Positions 56,026 through 64,000 of a stretch of DNA of 64,000 nucleotides are shown piece by piece. Each line of letters begins with the position of its first letter. The first letter of the stretch is position 1. The DNA is from Niastella caeni (GTDB lineage: Bacteria > Bacteroidota > Bacteroidia > Chitinophagales > Chitinophagaceae): contig NZ_STFF01000004.1 in NCBI RefSeq assembly GCF_004834005.1, positions 62,001-126,000 of the forward strand. Reading direction: 5' to 3'. Below the pieces are notes generated by a model that saw nothing but the letters and a program-made list of their open reading frames with translations, was not told the DNA's origin and did no database searches. The translations under genes and the position numbers were made by a program.

Positions 56026-57945
56026 ATGAAACGCTTTGTTTGTAGCTGGTTGTTGCTTGCTATAGTAAACCTGTGTGCGGCACAAACAACCTTACCTGAA
56101 TTTGGAGAAATCACAGCAGATGAGAAAACCCTGACTGTTTGTTCTTTTGATAAGGAAGCCGATGCCGTAGTGATCCTTGACCAGGCATCCGCAGATCATA
56201 ACGAGCAGTATAATCTTATTTTTACCAGGCGTGTCCGGCTGAAAATTCTAAAGTCCAGGGGCAACCGGCATGGCGATATTGCTATTCGTTATATTCATAA
56301 GGACGATATTGAATATATAAGTAACATTGAAGCCTACACTTATAATGTTACTCCCAATGGTGTTGCCGATATTAAACATGTGCCTTCTTCTGCCATTTAC
56401 CGGCAAAAAATAAATGAACGCATCTCCGAAGTTAAATTTGCCTTTCCCGATGTGCAGGTGGGCAGCATTATTGAATACAAATACACCACTACTTCTAAAA
56501 GTTATAGTTACCTCAACGATTGGTATTTCCAGAGCGAGCTGCCTGTTATGAACAGCCAGTTTACGTTGGTGGTAATGCCTAATTACGAATTTGCTTACCG
56601 CGTATTCAAGAGCGAACAATTCCCTATTGAAATAAAACAGGAAAAGGGTTCGGGCAGAATTTATTTTGGAATGAAGAACATTGCCGGTTTGCGCGATGAA
56701 CCGTTCATGGATGCTGAAAAAGATTACCTGCAACACGTGGAATTTCAGTTGTCGGGCTACCAGGGCACTTTTGGCGGTACTACGCGCTACATGACTACGT
56801 GGAATGAAGTTACCCGTGAGTTGATGTCGAACCCCGTATTTGGTCTTCAACTGAATAAGAACATACCGGTTGGGGAAGAATGGATCAACAAAGTAAAAGC
56901 GATGTCGCCTCCGTTTGAGCGGATGGCTGCCGTTTACAATTTAGTTTATAAAGCGGTTGGCTGGAATGGCATCGGCGGCATTGGAACTACCAGTGGCGTT
57001 AAGGAGGCCTGGGAAAAAAAGAAAGGCAGCAGCGGTGACGTTAACCTGCTGTTGATTAACCTGCTGAAAGAAGCCGGACTGGAAGTTTATCCTTTGCTGG
57101 TTAGCGAACGTGGCCATGGCAAAGTGAACCCGGAATATCCTTTTATCGATCAATTCAATAAAGTAATGGCGTATGTGGTAATTGGCGACAATAAATATGT
57201 GCTTGATGCAGCAGGCGCCTATACCCCGCCCTTTATGATACCGTTCTCGGTCATCAATACCAAAGCGTTTGTTGTTAATCGTAAAAAAGGCGGCATCATT
57301 ACTTTAACAGAAACGGCTAAAAAAGACAAGAACTATGTAAGCATTCATGCCCTTATAGATGATGAAGGCGCTTTAACGGGCGAAGCGATCATTCAAAGCG
57401 ATGAATACGCCCGGCTTAACCGCATGCGGGCCTGGGCGCGTGATAAGGAACGTTTTCGTGAAAATTACTATACCACTTACCAGGCAGGGTTGAAACTGGA
57501 TAGCCTGGTTTTGAATAATCTCGAGAACGATTCAATGCCGCTTGAACAACAGTTTCATTTTTCCATTCCTGCTACTGTAAGCGGCGATTACAAGCTGGTT
57601 AACCTGAACCTGTTCAGTGGTATTGCCAAAAACCCGTTCATCTCTGATATCCGGTTTACCAATATCGATTATGGCTGCCTGCAATCGCATACGGTTGTTG
57701 AAACCATAGAATTACCGGCTTCATTAAAAATAGAAAGCCTGCCCAAGAATGTACGCATGATCATGCCGGATACCAGTATTTCTCTTACCCGGTTGCTGGA
57801 AGTAAAAGAAAATACGATCCTGGTGCGATATGTAATTGCCACTACCCGCAGCGTATTCACCGCAGAGGAATATGATTATGTGAAAGACTTCTATAAAAAA
57901 ATGGCGGAGATCATGAATGAGCAGGTTGTGTTGAGAAAACGATAA
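56026..57945 (+). CDS. DUF3857/transglutaminase-fold protein, first of three (catalytic Cys and His lost)
   Basis: 639 residues from ATG 56026, which opens a signal peptide (WLLLAIVNLCAAQ); an upstream in-frame ATG is rejected. Residues about 45-220 match DUF3857 (VRLKILKSRGNRHGDI; VGSIIEYKYTTTSKSY). The transglutaminase-like core follows, but the catalytic cysteine position is Val339 (SSGDVNLLL) and the histidine position is Lys379 (FNKVMAY), while the Asp (YVLDA) remains. So this copy should be a non-catalytic binding protein in the periplasm. A C-terminal DUF2569-like tail is absent. Confidence 0.85.
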   Translation: MKRFVCSWLLLAIVNLCAAQTTLPEFGEITADEKTLTVCSFDKEADAVVILDQASADHNEQYNLIFTRRVRLKILKSRGNRHGDIAIRYIHKDDIEYISNIEAYTYNVTPNGVADIKHVPSSAIYRQKINERISEVKFAFPDVQVGSIIEYKYTTTSKSYSYLNDWYFQSELPVMNSQFTLVVMPNYEFAYRVFKSEQFPIEIKQEKGSGRIYFGMKNIAGLRDEPFMDAEKDYLQHVEFQLSGYQGTFGGTTRYMTTWNEVTRELMSNPVFGLQLNKNIPVGEEWINKVKAMSPPFERMAAVYNLVYKAVGWNGIGGIGTTSGVKEAWEKKKGSSGDVNLLLINLLKEAGLEVYPLLVSERGHGKVNPEYPFIDQFNKVMAYVVIGDNKYVLDAAGAYTPPFMIPFSVINTKAFVVNRKKGGIITLTETAKKDKNYVSIHALIDDEGALTGEAIIQSDEYARLNRMRAWARDKERFRENYYTTYQAGLKLDSLVLNNLENDSMPLEQQFHFSIPATVSGDYKLVNLNLFSGIAKNPFISDIRFTNIDYGCLQSHTVVETIELPASLKIESLPKNVRMIMPDTSISLTRLLEVKENTILVRYVIATTRSVFTAEEYDYVKDFYKKMAEIMNEQVVLRKR

Positions 57946-57948
57946 TTA

Positions 57949-58163
57949 AGCGAGTAGCGAGTGGGAAGGCAAAAGAATAGCGAGTAGTGAGTAGCAAGTG
58001 GCGAGTGGAGAAAAAAAGCTAGTAGTAAGTAGCGAGTGGGAAAAAAGCGAGTAGTAAGAAGCAAGTGGCGAGCGGGGAAAAGCAAGCGAATAAGGATGTG
58101 AAAATTCAAAGGAGAATCACGAATAGTAAGCCCTACTAGCCACTTACTACTAGCCACTAGCTG
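57949..58163. repeat. Word-type inverted repeat, GCTAGTAG family, copy 5 (expanded)
   Basis: The longest copy: GCGAGTAGCGAGTGGG, GCGAGTAGTGAGTAGC, GCTAGTAGTAAGTAGC and related words on the left for about 130 bases, and GTAAGCCCTACTAGCCAC plus TTACTACTAGCCACTAGCTG on the right. Orientation is reverse to copies 3 and 4. Lies inside the DUF3857 operon. Confidence 0.75.
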
Positions 58164-58207
58164 TTTTGCCAGCATTCTCGATTGAAAGCATTAACCATAA
58201 TAAACCC

Positions 58208-60148
58208 ATGACCAAATTAACAATCCTTATCGCCTGCCTGGCAATTACATTATCATCGCTTGCGCAGAAAGGCGGCGACATTCCAGGCTTTGGAAAAGTT
58301 GAAAAGGCAGACCTGGAAATGAAAACATGTGATTTTGATGAAAAAGCAGAAGCAGTTGTGCTCTTCGATGTTGGCGAACTGTACTGCGATCTGTCTTCCA
58401 TGGGCAGCAGCATGCAACTGGAACGGCATGTACGCATAAAGATCCTGAAAGATAAAGGCAAGGACCAGGCCGACATTAAAATTCCTTATTACAGCTATCG
58501 CAATGTTGAATATATTAAGAACTTGTCGGCCCAAACCTATAACCTCGATGGCGCAGGTAACATTGTTACCACCAAGGTGGAGAAGAAGCTCATTTATGAA
58601 AAGCCCATCGATAAATATCGTACCGAACAAATATTCACCTTCCCTGAAGTAAAAGCGGGCAGCATCATTGAATATAAATGGACGCAGGCATGGAGTGGCG
58701 TCAGCCTGGAGAACTGGTATTTTCAACGAAGCATACCGGTGAAATACAGCCGCTATCGCGTTGATTTTCCCAGTGCAATTGAAGTGTATGCAACGCCGCT
58801 TTGCGTATTGCCCTACGAAACTAAAAAGGATACCAAGGGCACCCGGTTGCTCCAGGTTTATTCCATGAAAGATATTCCGGCCCTGCGCGACGAGCCCTAT
58901 ATCAGTTGTGATAAAGACTATCTGCAGCGCATTGAATTCCGGTTCCTGGCGGTCAACCTGGCTACCCGCCGGCAAAGTCTTATTAAGACCTGGCCCGAAC
59001 AGATCAAAACCCTTATGGAGGATGAGGATTTTGGCATTCAGTTGAAAAGGAACATACCCCGCACCGCCGACCTCGATGAGCAATTGAAAAACATTACCGA
59101 CCCATATCGTAAAATGGCGATCATTCATGAATACGTTCGTAAGAATATGGAATGGAACGGGTTAAGTAATATCTGGGCTTTAAATGGCGTTAAAACGGCG
59201 TGGAAAGATAAAAAGGGAACCAGCGGTGAGATCAACCTGATACTGGTGAACCTGTTGAAGGACGCCGGGTTGAAAGCGCATGCTCTCCTGGTAAGCACCC
59301 GGGCGCATGGCGCTGTTACCAGCGCTATAGCCGATGTAAAACAGTTTGATAAAGTGCTGGCGTATGTTGAGATCGGCGATAAACCCTATGTATTGGATGC
59401 AACGGAAAAAATTACCCCCTCGCATTTAATTCCCCTGGACGTGATGTACTCTGAAGGGCTGGTGATAGAGAAACCGGAAACTTTTGAGTGGGGTTGGAAA
59501 TCGCTATGGAATGATAAAACATTATTGAAAAATGTTGTTGTAATGCAGGCTGCCATTAATGAAGAGGGCATTATGAACGGGCGCGTTAGCCTGTTCAGTT
59601 ACGATTATGACCGGGTGCAGCGCATTGAGGATGCTAAAAAAGAAAAGAGCAAATACATAGAAAAATATTTCAAAGCCGATAACCAGGGCGCCACCATCGA
59701 CAGCCTGGTACTGGAAAACCTGGATGCCGATTCCATGCCGCTGATACAAAAAGCGCAATTCAAGATGCCGGTTAATTCCTCAGGCGAATACAAATATTTT
59801 TCAACCAACCTGTTTACACGGCTTGAGAAAAATCCTTTTGTGGCCGATAACCGGTTCTCGGATGTTTTCTTTGGCGTGAACCAGTCGTACAGCATCGTGG
59901 CCAATATAACCATTCCCGAAGGCTATGCTTTTGAAACATTGCCGAAGAATATGCGAATAATTATGCCCGATACCAGCATCTCCATTACCCGGCGCCTGGT
60001 GGCTGAAAACAACCAACTGGCCGTAAGAATGACACTGGAATTTAAAAAACCATTCTTTACCGTTCAGGAATACGCCGATTTTAAGGAATTTTATAAACAA
60101 TTGTTTGCCGTACTGAGCGAACAGATCGCCATTAAGAAAAAAGGATAA
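58208..60148 (+). CDS. DUF3857/transglutaminase-fold protein, second of three (catalytic Cys and His lost)
   Basis: 646 residues from ATG 58208, which opens a signal peptide (IACLAITLSSLAQ); the frame extends to a TTG inside the repeat, rejected. Same order as the first copy: DUF3857 (VRIKILKDKGKDQADI; VKAGSIIEYKWTQ), then the core with Ile342 at the cysteine position (TSGEINLIL) and Lys382 at the histidine position (FDKVLAY), Asp kept (YVLDATE). Around half identical to the first copy, so a recent duplication. It is 5 bases from the third copy. Confidence 0.87.
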   Translation: MTKLTILIACLAITLSSLAQKGGDIPGFGKVEKADLEMKTCDFDEKAEAVVLFDVGELYCDLSSMGSSMQLERHVRIKILKDKGKDQADIKIPYYSYRNVEYIKNLSAQTYNLDGAGNIVTTKVEKKLIYEKPIDKYRTEQIFTFPEVKAGSIIEYKWTQAWSGVSLENWYFQRSIPVKYSRYRVDFPSAIEVYATPLCVLPYETKKDTKGTRLLQVYSMKDIPALRDEPYISCDKDYLQRIEFRFLAVNLATRRQSLIKTWPEQIKTLMEDEDFGIQLKRNIPRTADLDEQLKNITDPYRKMAIIHEYVRKNMEWNGLSNIWALNGVKTAWKDKKGTSGEINLILVNLLKDAGLKAHALLVSTRAHGAVTSAIADVKQFDKVLAYVEIGDKPYVLDATEKITPSHLIPLDVMYSEGLVIEKPETFEWGWKSLWNDKTLLKNVVVMQAAINEEGIMNGRVSLFSYDYDRVQRIEDAKKEKSKYIEKYFKADNQGATIDSLVLENLDADSMPLIQKAQFKMPVNSSGEYKYFSTNLFTRLEKNPFVADNRFSDVFFGVNQSYSIVANITIPEGYAFETLPKNMRIIMPDTSISITRRLVAENNQLAVRMTLEFKKPFFTVQEYADFKEFYKQLFAVLSEQIAIKKKG

Positions 60149-60153
60149 TTTCT

Positions 60154-62052
60154 ATGAAAAAGTGCTTACCGATCATAACTGTACTTTGTTGCATTGCCGT
60201 TGGTGTGCAGGCGCAGCTACCTTTGTACGATCTGTCGTCAGTGCCTGATGCCGTGAAAAAAGAGGCGGACGTTATCAAGCGGTTCGAGGAAATTGTATTT
60301 GAAGTAACGGATATCGACAGGGCTTCTTACAAGGTGCATAATATGCTGACCGTTAAAAATGAAAAGGGAAAATCAGCCCTTTCGTTCGGTACAGAAACGT
60401 CAAAAATAGTTTCGTTGGGTGATGTAACCATCACGGTATACGATATGTTTGGCAGGCAGATAAACAAGTATAAAAAGAAAGATATGCGCACGGTGGCAAC
60501 CGGCGAAGGGCTGATCGAGGATGGATTTCTTACCTACATTCATGTGCCGGTTTCAACCTACCCGGTAAACGTGGAATATGAGTATGAGCTGAAGTTTAAA
60601 GAAACCCTGTTCTTTCCCTCCTATAACATTATTAAGCCGGGCCAGGGAGTTCAAAAATCAAGTTTTACCGCCAAGGTGCCTAAAGACCTCGACTTGCGGT
60701 ATAAGGAAAAGAACATAAAACTGGCGCCGCAGGTTTCCGAAGACGGTCAATACCGGTTATATAAATGGTCGGTTTCCGATTTGCCGCCTATAGAAGACGA
60801 AGCCGGCGCGGTAAGTTATCAAAACCGCTATCCGGCTATTTTACTGGCGCCCAACCGGTTCTCCTTTTATGGTAGCCAGGGCGAATTTTCTTCCTGGAAA
60901 TCGTATGGCGACTGGATCGGCAAATTATACAAAGGGCTCGATGAATTACCGGAAGACAGAAAAGCCTTCTTTCGCAATCTGGTTAAAGACGCTTCTTCAG
61001 ACCGGGAAAAAGTACGTTTGGTCTATGATTACCTGCAAAAGAACTTCAGGTATGTAAGCATTCAATTGGGCATTGGCGGTTTAAAACCATTTTCTGCCGA
61101 TTTTACCGACAAGAAAAAGTATGGCGATTGTAAAGCGCTGAGCAATTATATGAAAGCGGCGCTGAAAGCCGTGAATATAAACAGTCATGTGGCCATCATT
61201 AACTCGGGTTATAACAGTGAGCCGGTTGACAAAGATTTTCCTTCGAGCTTTTCCTTCGACCATGTGATCCTGTGTGTGCCGCAACCTAAAGATTCCATAT
61301 GGCTGGAATGTACCAGTTCAACTGCCGATTTCGATGTGTTGAGTTCGTTCACTGAAAACCGGAATGCATTACTCGTTACCGACGAAGGCGGCGTGCTGGT
61401 GCCTACACCGGTTAGCCGGGCTGGTGATAATAAATTCCTGGTTACAACTACCGTTAACCTGGCCGAGGATGGGTCTGGTAAAACGGCTACTCTCTTCCGT
61501 TCAACCGGGCGTTACAGGGTGATCATGGATAATATTGCGAACGAGAAGAAAGACGATCAGAAAGAGTCGATCGTATATCGTTTTGGTTTCAAGCAGCCTG
61601 ATGAGTTCGAATATCTGAAAAAAGACAGCACCGAATATTATACAACGGCCCTGAATATGGTCATTGAAAAAGTACCTGAATTTACTGCCGGCAATAAAAT
61701 GTTCCTGGCGCCCCGGTTGTATAAATTCTGGGAAACCAAACTGCCCAAAGCCGAAAACCGTAAACTGGATTATTATTTTCAGAACCCTTTTGAATATACC
61801 GATACCACCATATTCAGGTTACCGGCCGGCGCCGTAGTGGAAGCATTGCCCAAACCCAAAGAGCAATCGTGCGCCTATGCCACCTACAGTACCAAATACT
61901 GGTATAACGAATCGGAAAAAGCTGTTTATTCTACCGCTACCCTGGTTTTGAAGCAGTATAAAATTCCGGCTGCCGGTTATGCAGAAATAAAAAAATTATT
62001 CGACGACATTTTGATGGACGCCACACAAAGGATTGTTGTGAAGAAAGAGTAA
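60154..62052 (+). CDS. DUF3857/transglutaminase protein, third of three (catalytic Cys and His kept)
   Basis: 632 residues with a signal peptide (CCIAVGVQAQ). DUF3857 at about 45-230, then an active-looking transglutaminase core: Cys326 in KKYGDCKALS, His370 in FDHVILCVP and an acidic residue in WLECTSS. So it can act as a thiol enzyme, either protease or amidase, in the periplasm. More distant in sequence from the first two copies. A C-terminal region (residues 470-632) without known domain follows. Likely translated with the second copy. Confidence 0.88.
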   Translation: MKKCLPIITVLCCIAVGVQAQLPLYDLSSVPDAVKKEADVIKRFEEIVFEVTDIDRASYKVHNMLTVKNEKGKSALSFGTETSKIVSLGDVTITVYDMFGRQINKYKKKDMRTVATGEGLIEDGFLTYIHVPVSTYPVNVEYEYELKFKETLFFPSYNIIKPGQGVQKSSFTAKVPKDLDLRYKEKNIKLAPQVSEDGQYRLYKWSVSDLPPIEDEAGAVSYQNRYPAILLAPNRFSFYGSQGEFSSWKSYGDWIGKLYKGLDELPEDRKAFFRNLVKDASSDREKVRLVYDYLQKNFRYVSIQLGIGGLKPFSADFTDKKKYGDCKALSNYMKAALKAVNINSHVAIINSGYNSEPVDKDFPSSFSFDHVILCVPQPKDSIWLECTSSTADFDVLSSFTENRNALLVTDEGGVLVPTPVSRAGDNKFLVTTTVNLAEDGSGKTATLFRSTGRYRVIMDNIANEKKDDQKESIVYRFGFKQPDEFEYLKKDSTEYYTTALNMVIEKVPEFTAGNKMFLAPRLYKFWETKLPKAENRKLDYYFQNPFEYTDTTIFRLPAGAVVEALPKPKEQSCAYATYSTKYWYNESEKAVYSTATLVLKQYKIPAAGYAEIKKLFDDILMDATQRIVVKKE

Positions 62053-62059
62053 TAAAACT

Positions 62060-62172
62060 GTTTGTGGTTTATGGTTTGTTGTTTGTTGTTCTTTAATTTC
62101 AAGGATTTCTGATAGGTTTCGAGAGGCACAAAGCGCGGCAGCAACAACAAACCACAAACTACAAACCACAAA
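62060..62172. repeat. Word-type inverted repeat, TTTGTGG family, copy 4 (short form)
   Basis: Left arm GTTTGTGGTTTATGGTTTG plus TTGTTTGTTG, core AAAGCGCGGCAGCAAC (62130-62145), right arm ACAAACCACAAACTACAAAC plus CACAAA. The inner AAAAGG hairpin is absent. Between convergent genes. Confidence 0.75.
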
Positions 62173-62173
62173 T

Positions 62174-62908
62174 TTATAAACTGGTAATATGTGAAAGAAT
62201 AATTCCTGTAGCAACCGCTGCATTTAACGATTCCGCCTTACCAAGTCGTGGAATGGTTATCCGGTTGCTGCTCAGGGCCAGCAGATCTTCGCTGATGCCC
62301 TTCGATTCATTACCTATAATAATAATGCCCTCTTTAACCGGGGGCAGTGAACGCAGATCGGTACCGTTCAATACGGCTGCATAGGTTGGCAGGCCGGGCG
62401 CCTGCTTCAGCCAACCGGTCAATGACCCATATTGCACCTGTACCCGCGCAATACTGCCCATAGAAGCCTGTACCACTTTGGGATTATAGGCATCGGCACA
62501 ATCGGCACTGCAAAAGACCTGCGAAATACCAAACCAGTCGGCACAACGAATGATAGTACCCATATTCCCCGGGTCCTGTATGGTATCGAGCATCAATGAC
62601 AGGGTATTACGCTCAGGCTTGCTCGCGGTAAATGCCGGTTTTTTAAATATGCCCAACACCTGGTTGGGGGTTTGCAATAAAGAAATGCGCTCCAGTTCTG
62701 AGGCGGAGACCTCTGTTACGGTTGTGGCAATATTTTTATCCTGTCCGTCGATCCATTCCTTTACGGCATATAGTTGTTGCAGGGGCAGGCGGGCACTTAA
62801 TAATTCGTTAATTAGCTTCGGCCCCTCGGCTACAAACACCCCTTCGCTATCTCTCAATTTTTTGTGGCTTAAACTTTGAATATATTTGACCTGAGATTTA
62901 ATCAACAT
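62174..62908 (-). CDS. TrmH/SpoU-family RNA 2'-O-methyltransferase
   Basis: 244 residues from ATG 62906-62908; a TTG six codons earlier is less likely. N-terminal substrate-binding part (VKYIQSLSHKKLRDSEGVFVAEGPKLINEL) followed by the SPOUT knot: motif 1 LDTIQDPGNMGTIIRCADWF, motif 2 IIIGNESKGISEDLL and motif 3 ITIPRLGKAESLNAAVATGI. Methylates a ribose in rRNA or tRNA with SAM; the exact site cannot be told. Divergent from tamL with 21 bases between the starts, the usual order in this phylum. Confidence 0.95.
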   Translation of the reverse strand: MLIKSQVKYIQSLSHKKLRDSEGVFVAEGPKLINELLSARLPLQQLYAVKEWIDGQDKNIATTVTEVSASELERISLLQTPNQVLGIFKKPAFTASKPERNTLSLMLDTIQDPGNMGTIIRCADWFGISQVFCSADCADAYNPKVVQASMGSIARVQVQYGSLTGWLKQAPGLPTYAAVLNGTDLRSLPPVKEGIIIIGNESKGISEDLLALSSNRITIPRLGKAESLNAAVATGIILSHITSL

Positions 62909-62929
62909 TGCATTCCGTTTAAACAAAAT

Positions 62930-64000
62930 ATGTTATTAGCCCGGCAAGTTACTGCATTTAGATTGGTTCGTTGGATAGCGTATTGCGCTTTTGTTTTGGC
63001 GTCGGTTACATCCTGCACAGTTCCTAAAAAATATCAGGCTGGCAAACCCTTTGTTTATAAAACCAATATCAATATCGAAGGCAATGTGCCCGATAAACTG
63101 CAAATGGAAGAGCGGTTGCAAAACCAGTTGGATGACAGTTTAAAGACCCGCGTCATTTCTTACGCCGGGGTTCGTAGGGTATTATTAAAACCGCCGGTAT
63201 TTGATACCGTCAATATAGGCCGGTCCCGCATCTTTATGACCAGTCTGCTGCATTCGCTGGGTTACTTTCATCCTGTTATACGCGATACTTTCCGCATAGA
63301 TACCGTAGGTAAAAAGCAATACCGGGCCCACATCAGTTTCACGGTGATCCCGGGCAAGGTGCTGCGGCTCGATTCCATCGGGTATGCCTTCCGGGACCCC
63401 GAATTGCAGCGGTTAGCCCTGCGCCAGCAGGATAAATCGATGCTGAAAAAGACCGAACCCTATACCCTGCAAAAAGTATCGGACGAGCTGGACAGGTTGT
63501 TGACCGTTTTCCGCAACAATGGTTATTACAAGCTGCATAAAGAAGATATATATGCGGAAGTAGATACCGTGGTAGCTGCATTAATTGACCCAACCCTCGA
63601 TCCGTTTGATCAGATCAGGTTATTGGATTCTTTACGCAGGAAAAGAGAGAACCCCACCATTAATGTGGTGATAAAACAGCAACCGGTAAAAGACAGCAGC
63701 CGGTTGAAAAAGTTCTACATCGGCAGCGTGACCGTTTACCCCGATGCTATTTACCAGGAAGAGTTTGATTCTACCATCCATGATACCACCCACATAAAGG
63801 GATATAGCTTTATTTATAATTCCCGGCGCTTTAAATTACCTTTTATAGCCAATAACATTTACATAAGGCCGGGATCGTTGTATGTGCAACGGCGCTATTT
63901 TCGCACCATTAATAATTTTACCAGCCTGGGCGCCTGGCAAAATGTAGATGTGGAAATGGTAGAACGGTACGACAGCAGCCGCCCCCTGCTGGATGCGAAG
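62930..64000 (+). CDS. tamL: TamL, lipoprotein Omp85/BamA-type outer-membrane assembly factor (3' end outside window)
   Basis: 357 residues visible, open to the window edge. Lipoprotein signal ending SVTSC (Cys29), then repeated POTRA-like segments: KFYIGSVTVYPDAIYQ and YFRTINNFTSLGAWQNVDV look like the typical strand-helix-strand with an Omp85 pattern, and the first domain has YKTNINIEGNVPDK. The lipid anchor plus POTRA set marks the Bacteroidota TamL form that pairs with TamB in place of TamA. The barrel part lies outside the window. Confidence 0.85.
   Translation, partial: MLLARQVTAFRLVRWIAYCAFVLASVTSCTVPKKYQAGKPFVYKTNINIEGNVPDKLQMEERLQNQLDDSLKTRVISYAGVRRVLLKPPVFDTVNIGRSRIFMTSLLHSLGYFHPVIRDTFRIDTVGKKQYRAHISFTVIPGKVLRLDSIGYAFRDPELQRLALRQQDKSMLKKTEPYTLQKVSDELDRLLTVFRNNGYYKLHKEDIYAEVDTVVAALIDPTLDPFDQIRLLDSLRRKRENPTINVVIKQQPVKDSSRLKKFYIGSVTVYPDAIYQEEFDSTIHDTTHIKGYSFIYNSRRFKLPFIANNIYIRPGSLYVQRRYFRTINNFTSLGAWQNVDVEMVERYDSSRPLLDAK

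Noticed and set aside
58253..59128. A 291-residue minus-strand frame in the second DUF3857 gene
   Set aside because: It is a shadow of the plus-strand codons; no domain, signal or promoter on that strand.

Overview
The window looks like a chromosomal stretch of a Bacteroidota genome, most likely family Chitinophagaceae (Niastella/Chitinophaga-like). The evidence is the set of protein families: BT_3928-type DoxX protein, lipoprotein TamL, DUF3857/transglutaminase proteins, CarboxypepD_reg-fused TonB-dependent receptors, HYC_CC_PP protein, DUF2911, DUF4331, GYF_2 and a remnant of a type IX secretion sorting domain. Several genes also carry the Bacteroidota -7 promoter box TAnnTTTG close upstream. 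There is no rRNA, tRNA, prophage, complete insertion sequence or CRISPR array. No organism name can be proven from the sequence alone.

Layout. 0-9 kb: a partial serine hydrolase, glucokinase, an MsbA-like ABC exporter, an outer-membrane beta-barrel receptor, a two-lobed aspartic protease and a nitroreductase. 9-13.3 kb: a minus-strand envelope/metal cluster (DUF2911, PepSY, HMA, YVTN propeller, HYC_CC_PP). 13.3-14.7 kb: a gene-poor stretch with eroded coding remnants, hairpins and terminators. 14.7-19 kb: an exported TPR protein and gyrA, then a 21-bp minisatellite. 19.6-26.7 kb: a GYF_2 membrane protein, a saccharopine-dehydrogenase-like protein, a cysteine-free sirtuin, a YfbK-type vWA lipoprotein and an EVE-domain protein. 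27-32.7 kb: a FAS1 protein, then a DUF4331/DUF4331/TPR/TonB-receptor operon. 32.9-36 kb: a clearly AT-rich island with an R2K-type ATP-grasp gene and unknown small proteins. 36-43.8 kb: TPR, FKBP, LutA-like, ribH, YfgM-like, pdhA, then recF and a DUF721 gene; the gap before recF holds two different tandem arrays. 44-47 kb: twin small HTH genes, a secreted protein, and a bestrophin plus carbonic anhydrase pair. 47-55.7 kb: SMP-30 protein, lone OppB permease, DoxX/folP divergent pair, FKBP lipoprotein, DHH phosphoesterase, ndk and TraB. 56-62 kb: three DUF3857/transglutaminase paralogues in a row. 62-64 kb: TrmH methyltransferase divergent from the start of tamL.

The most unusual signal is in the intergenic DNA. 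At least nine families of short-word inverted-repeat elements occupy the gaps. Each has arms made of a degenerate repeated word (for example TTTGTGG, GCTAGTAG, CCGGTTACC, TTAGTTCTTGAG, GCTGCAAGCTACAAGC), and two families also share a conserved core between the arms. They lie between convergent, divergent and co-directional genes alike. In three places the repeat forms the last codons of a CDS, and in one the start codon of recF lies inside an arm. This fits a mobile or slippage-driven palindromic repeat system better than ordinary terminators. I know of no published description, but could not search.

Other candidate novelties are the ATP-grasp island, the DUF3857 trio in which only the third copy keeps the transglutaminase Cys and His, and a palindrome apparently inserted into one of two related 5' leaders.
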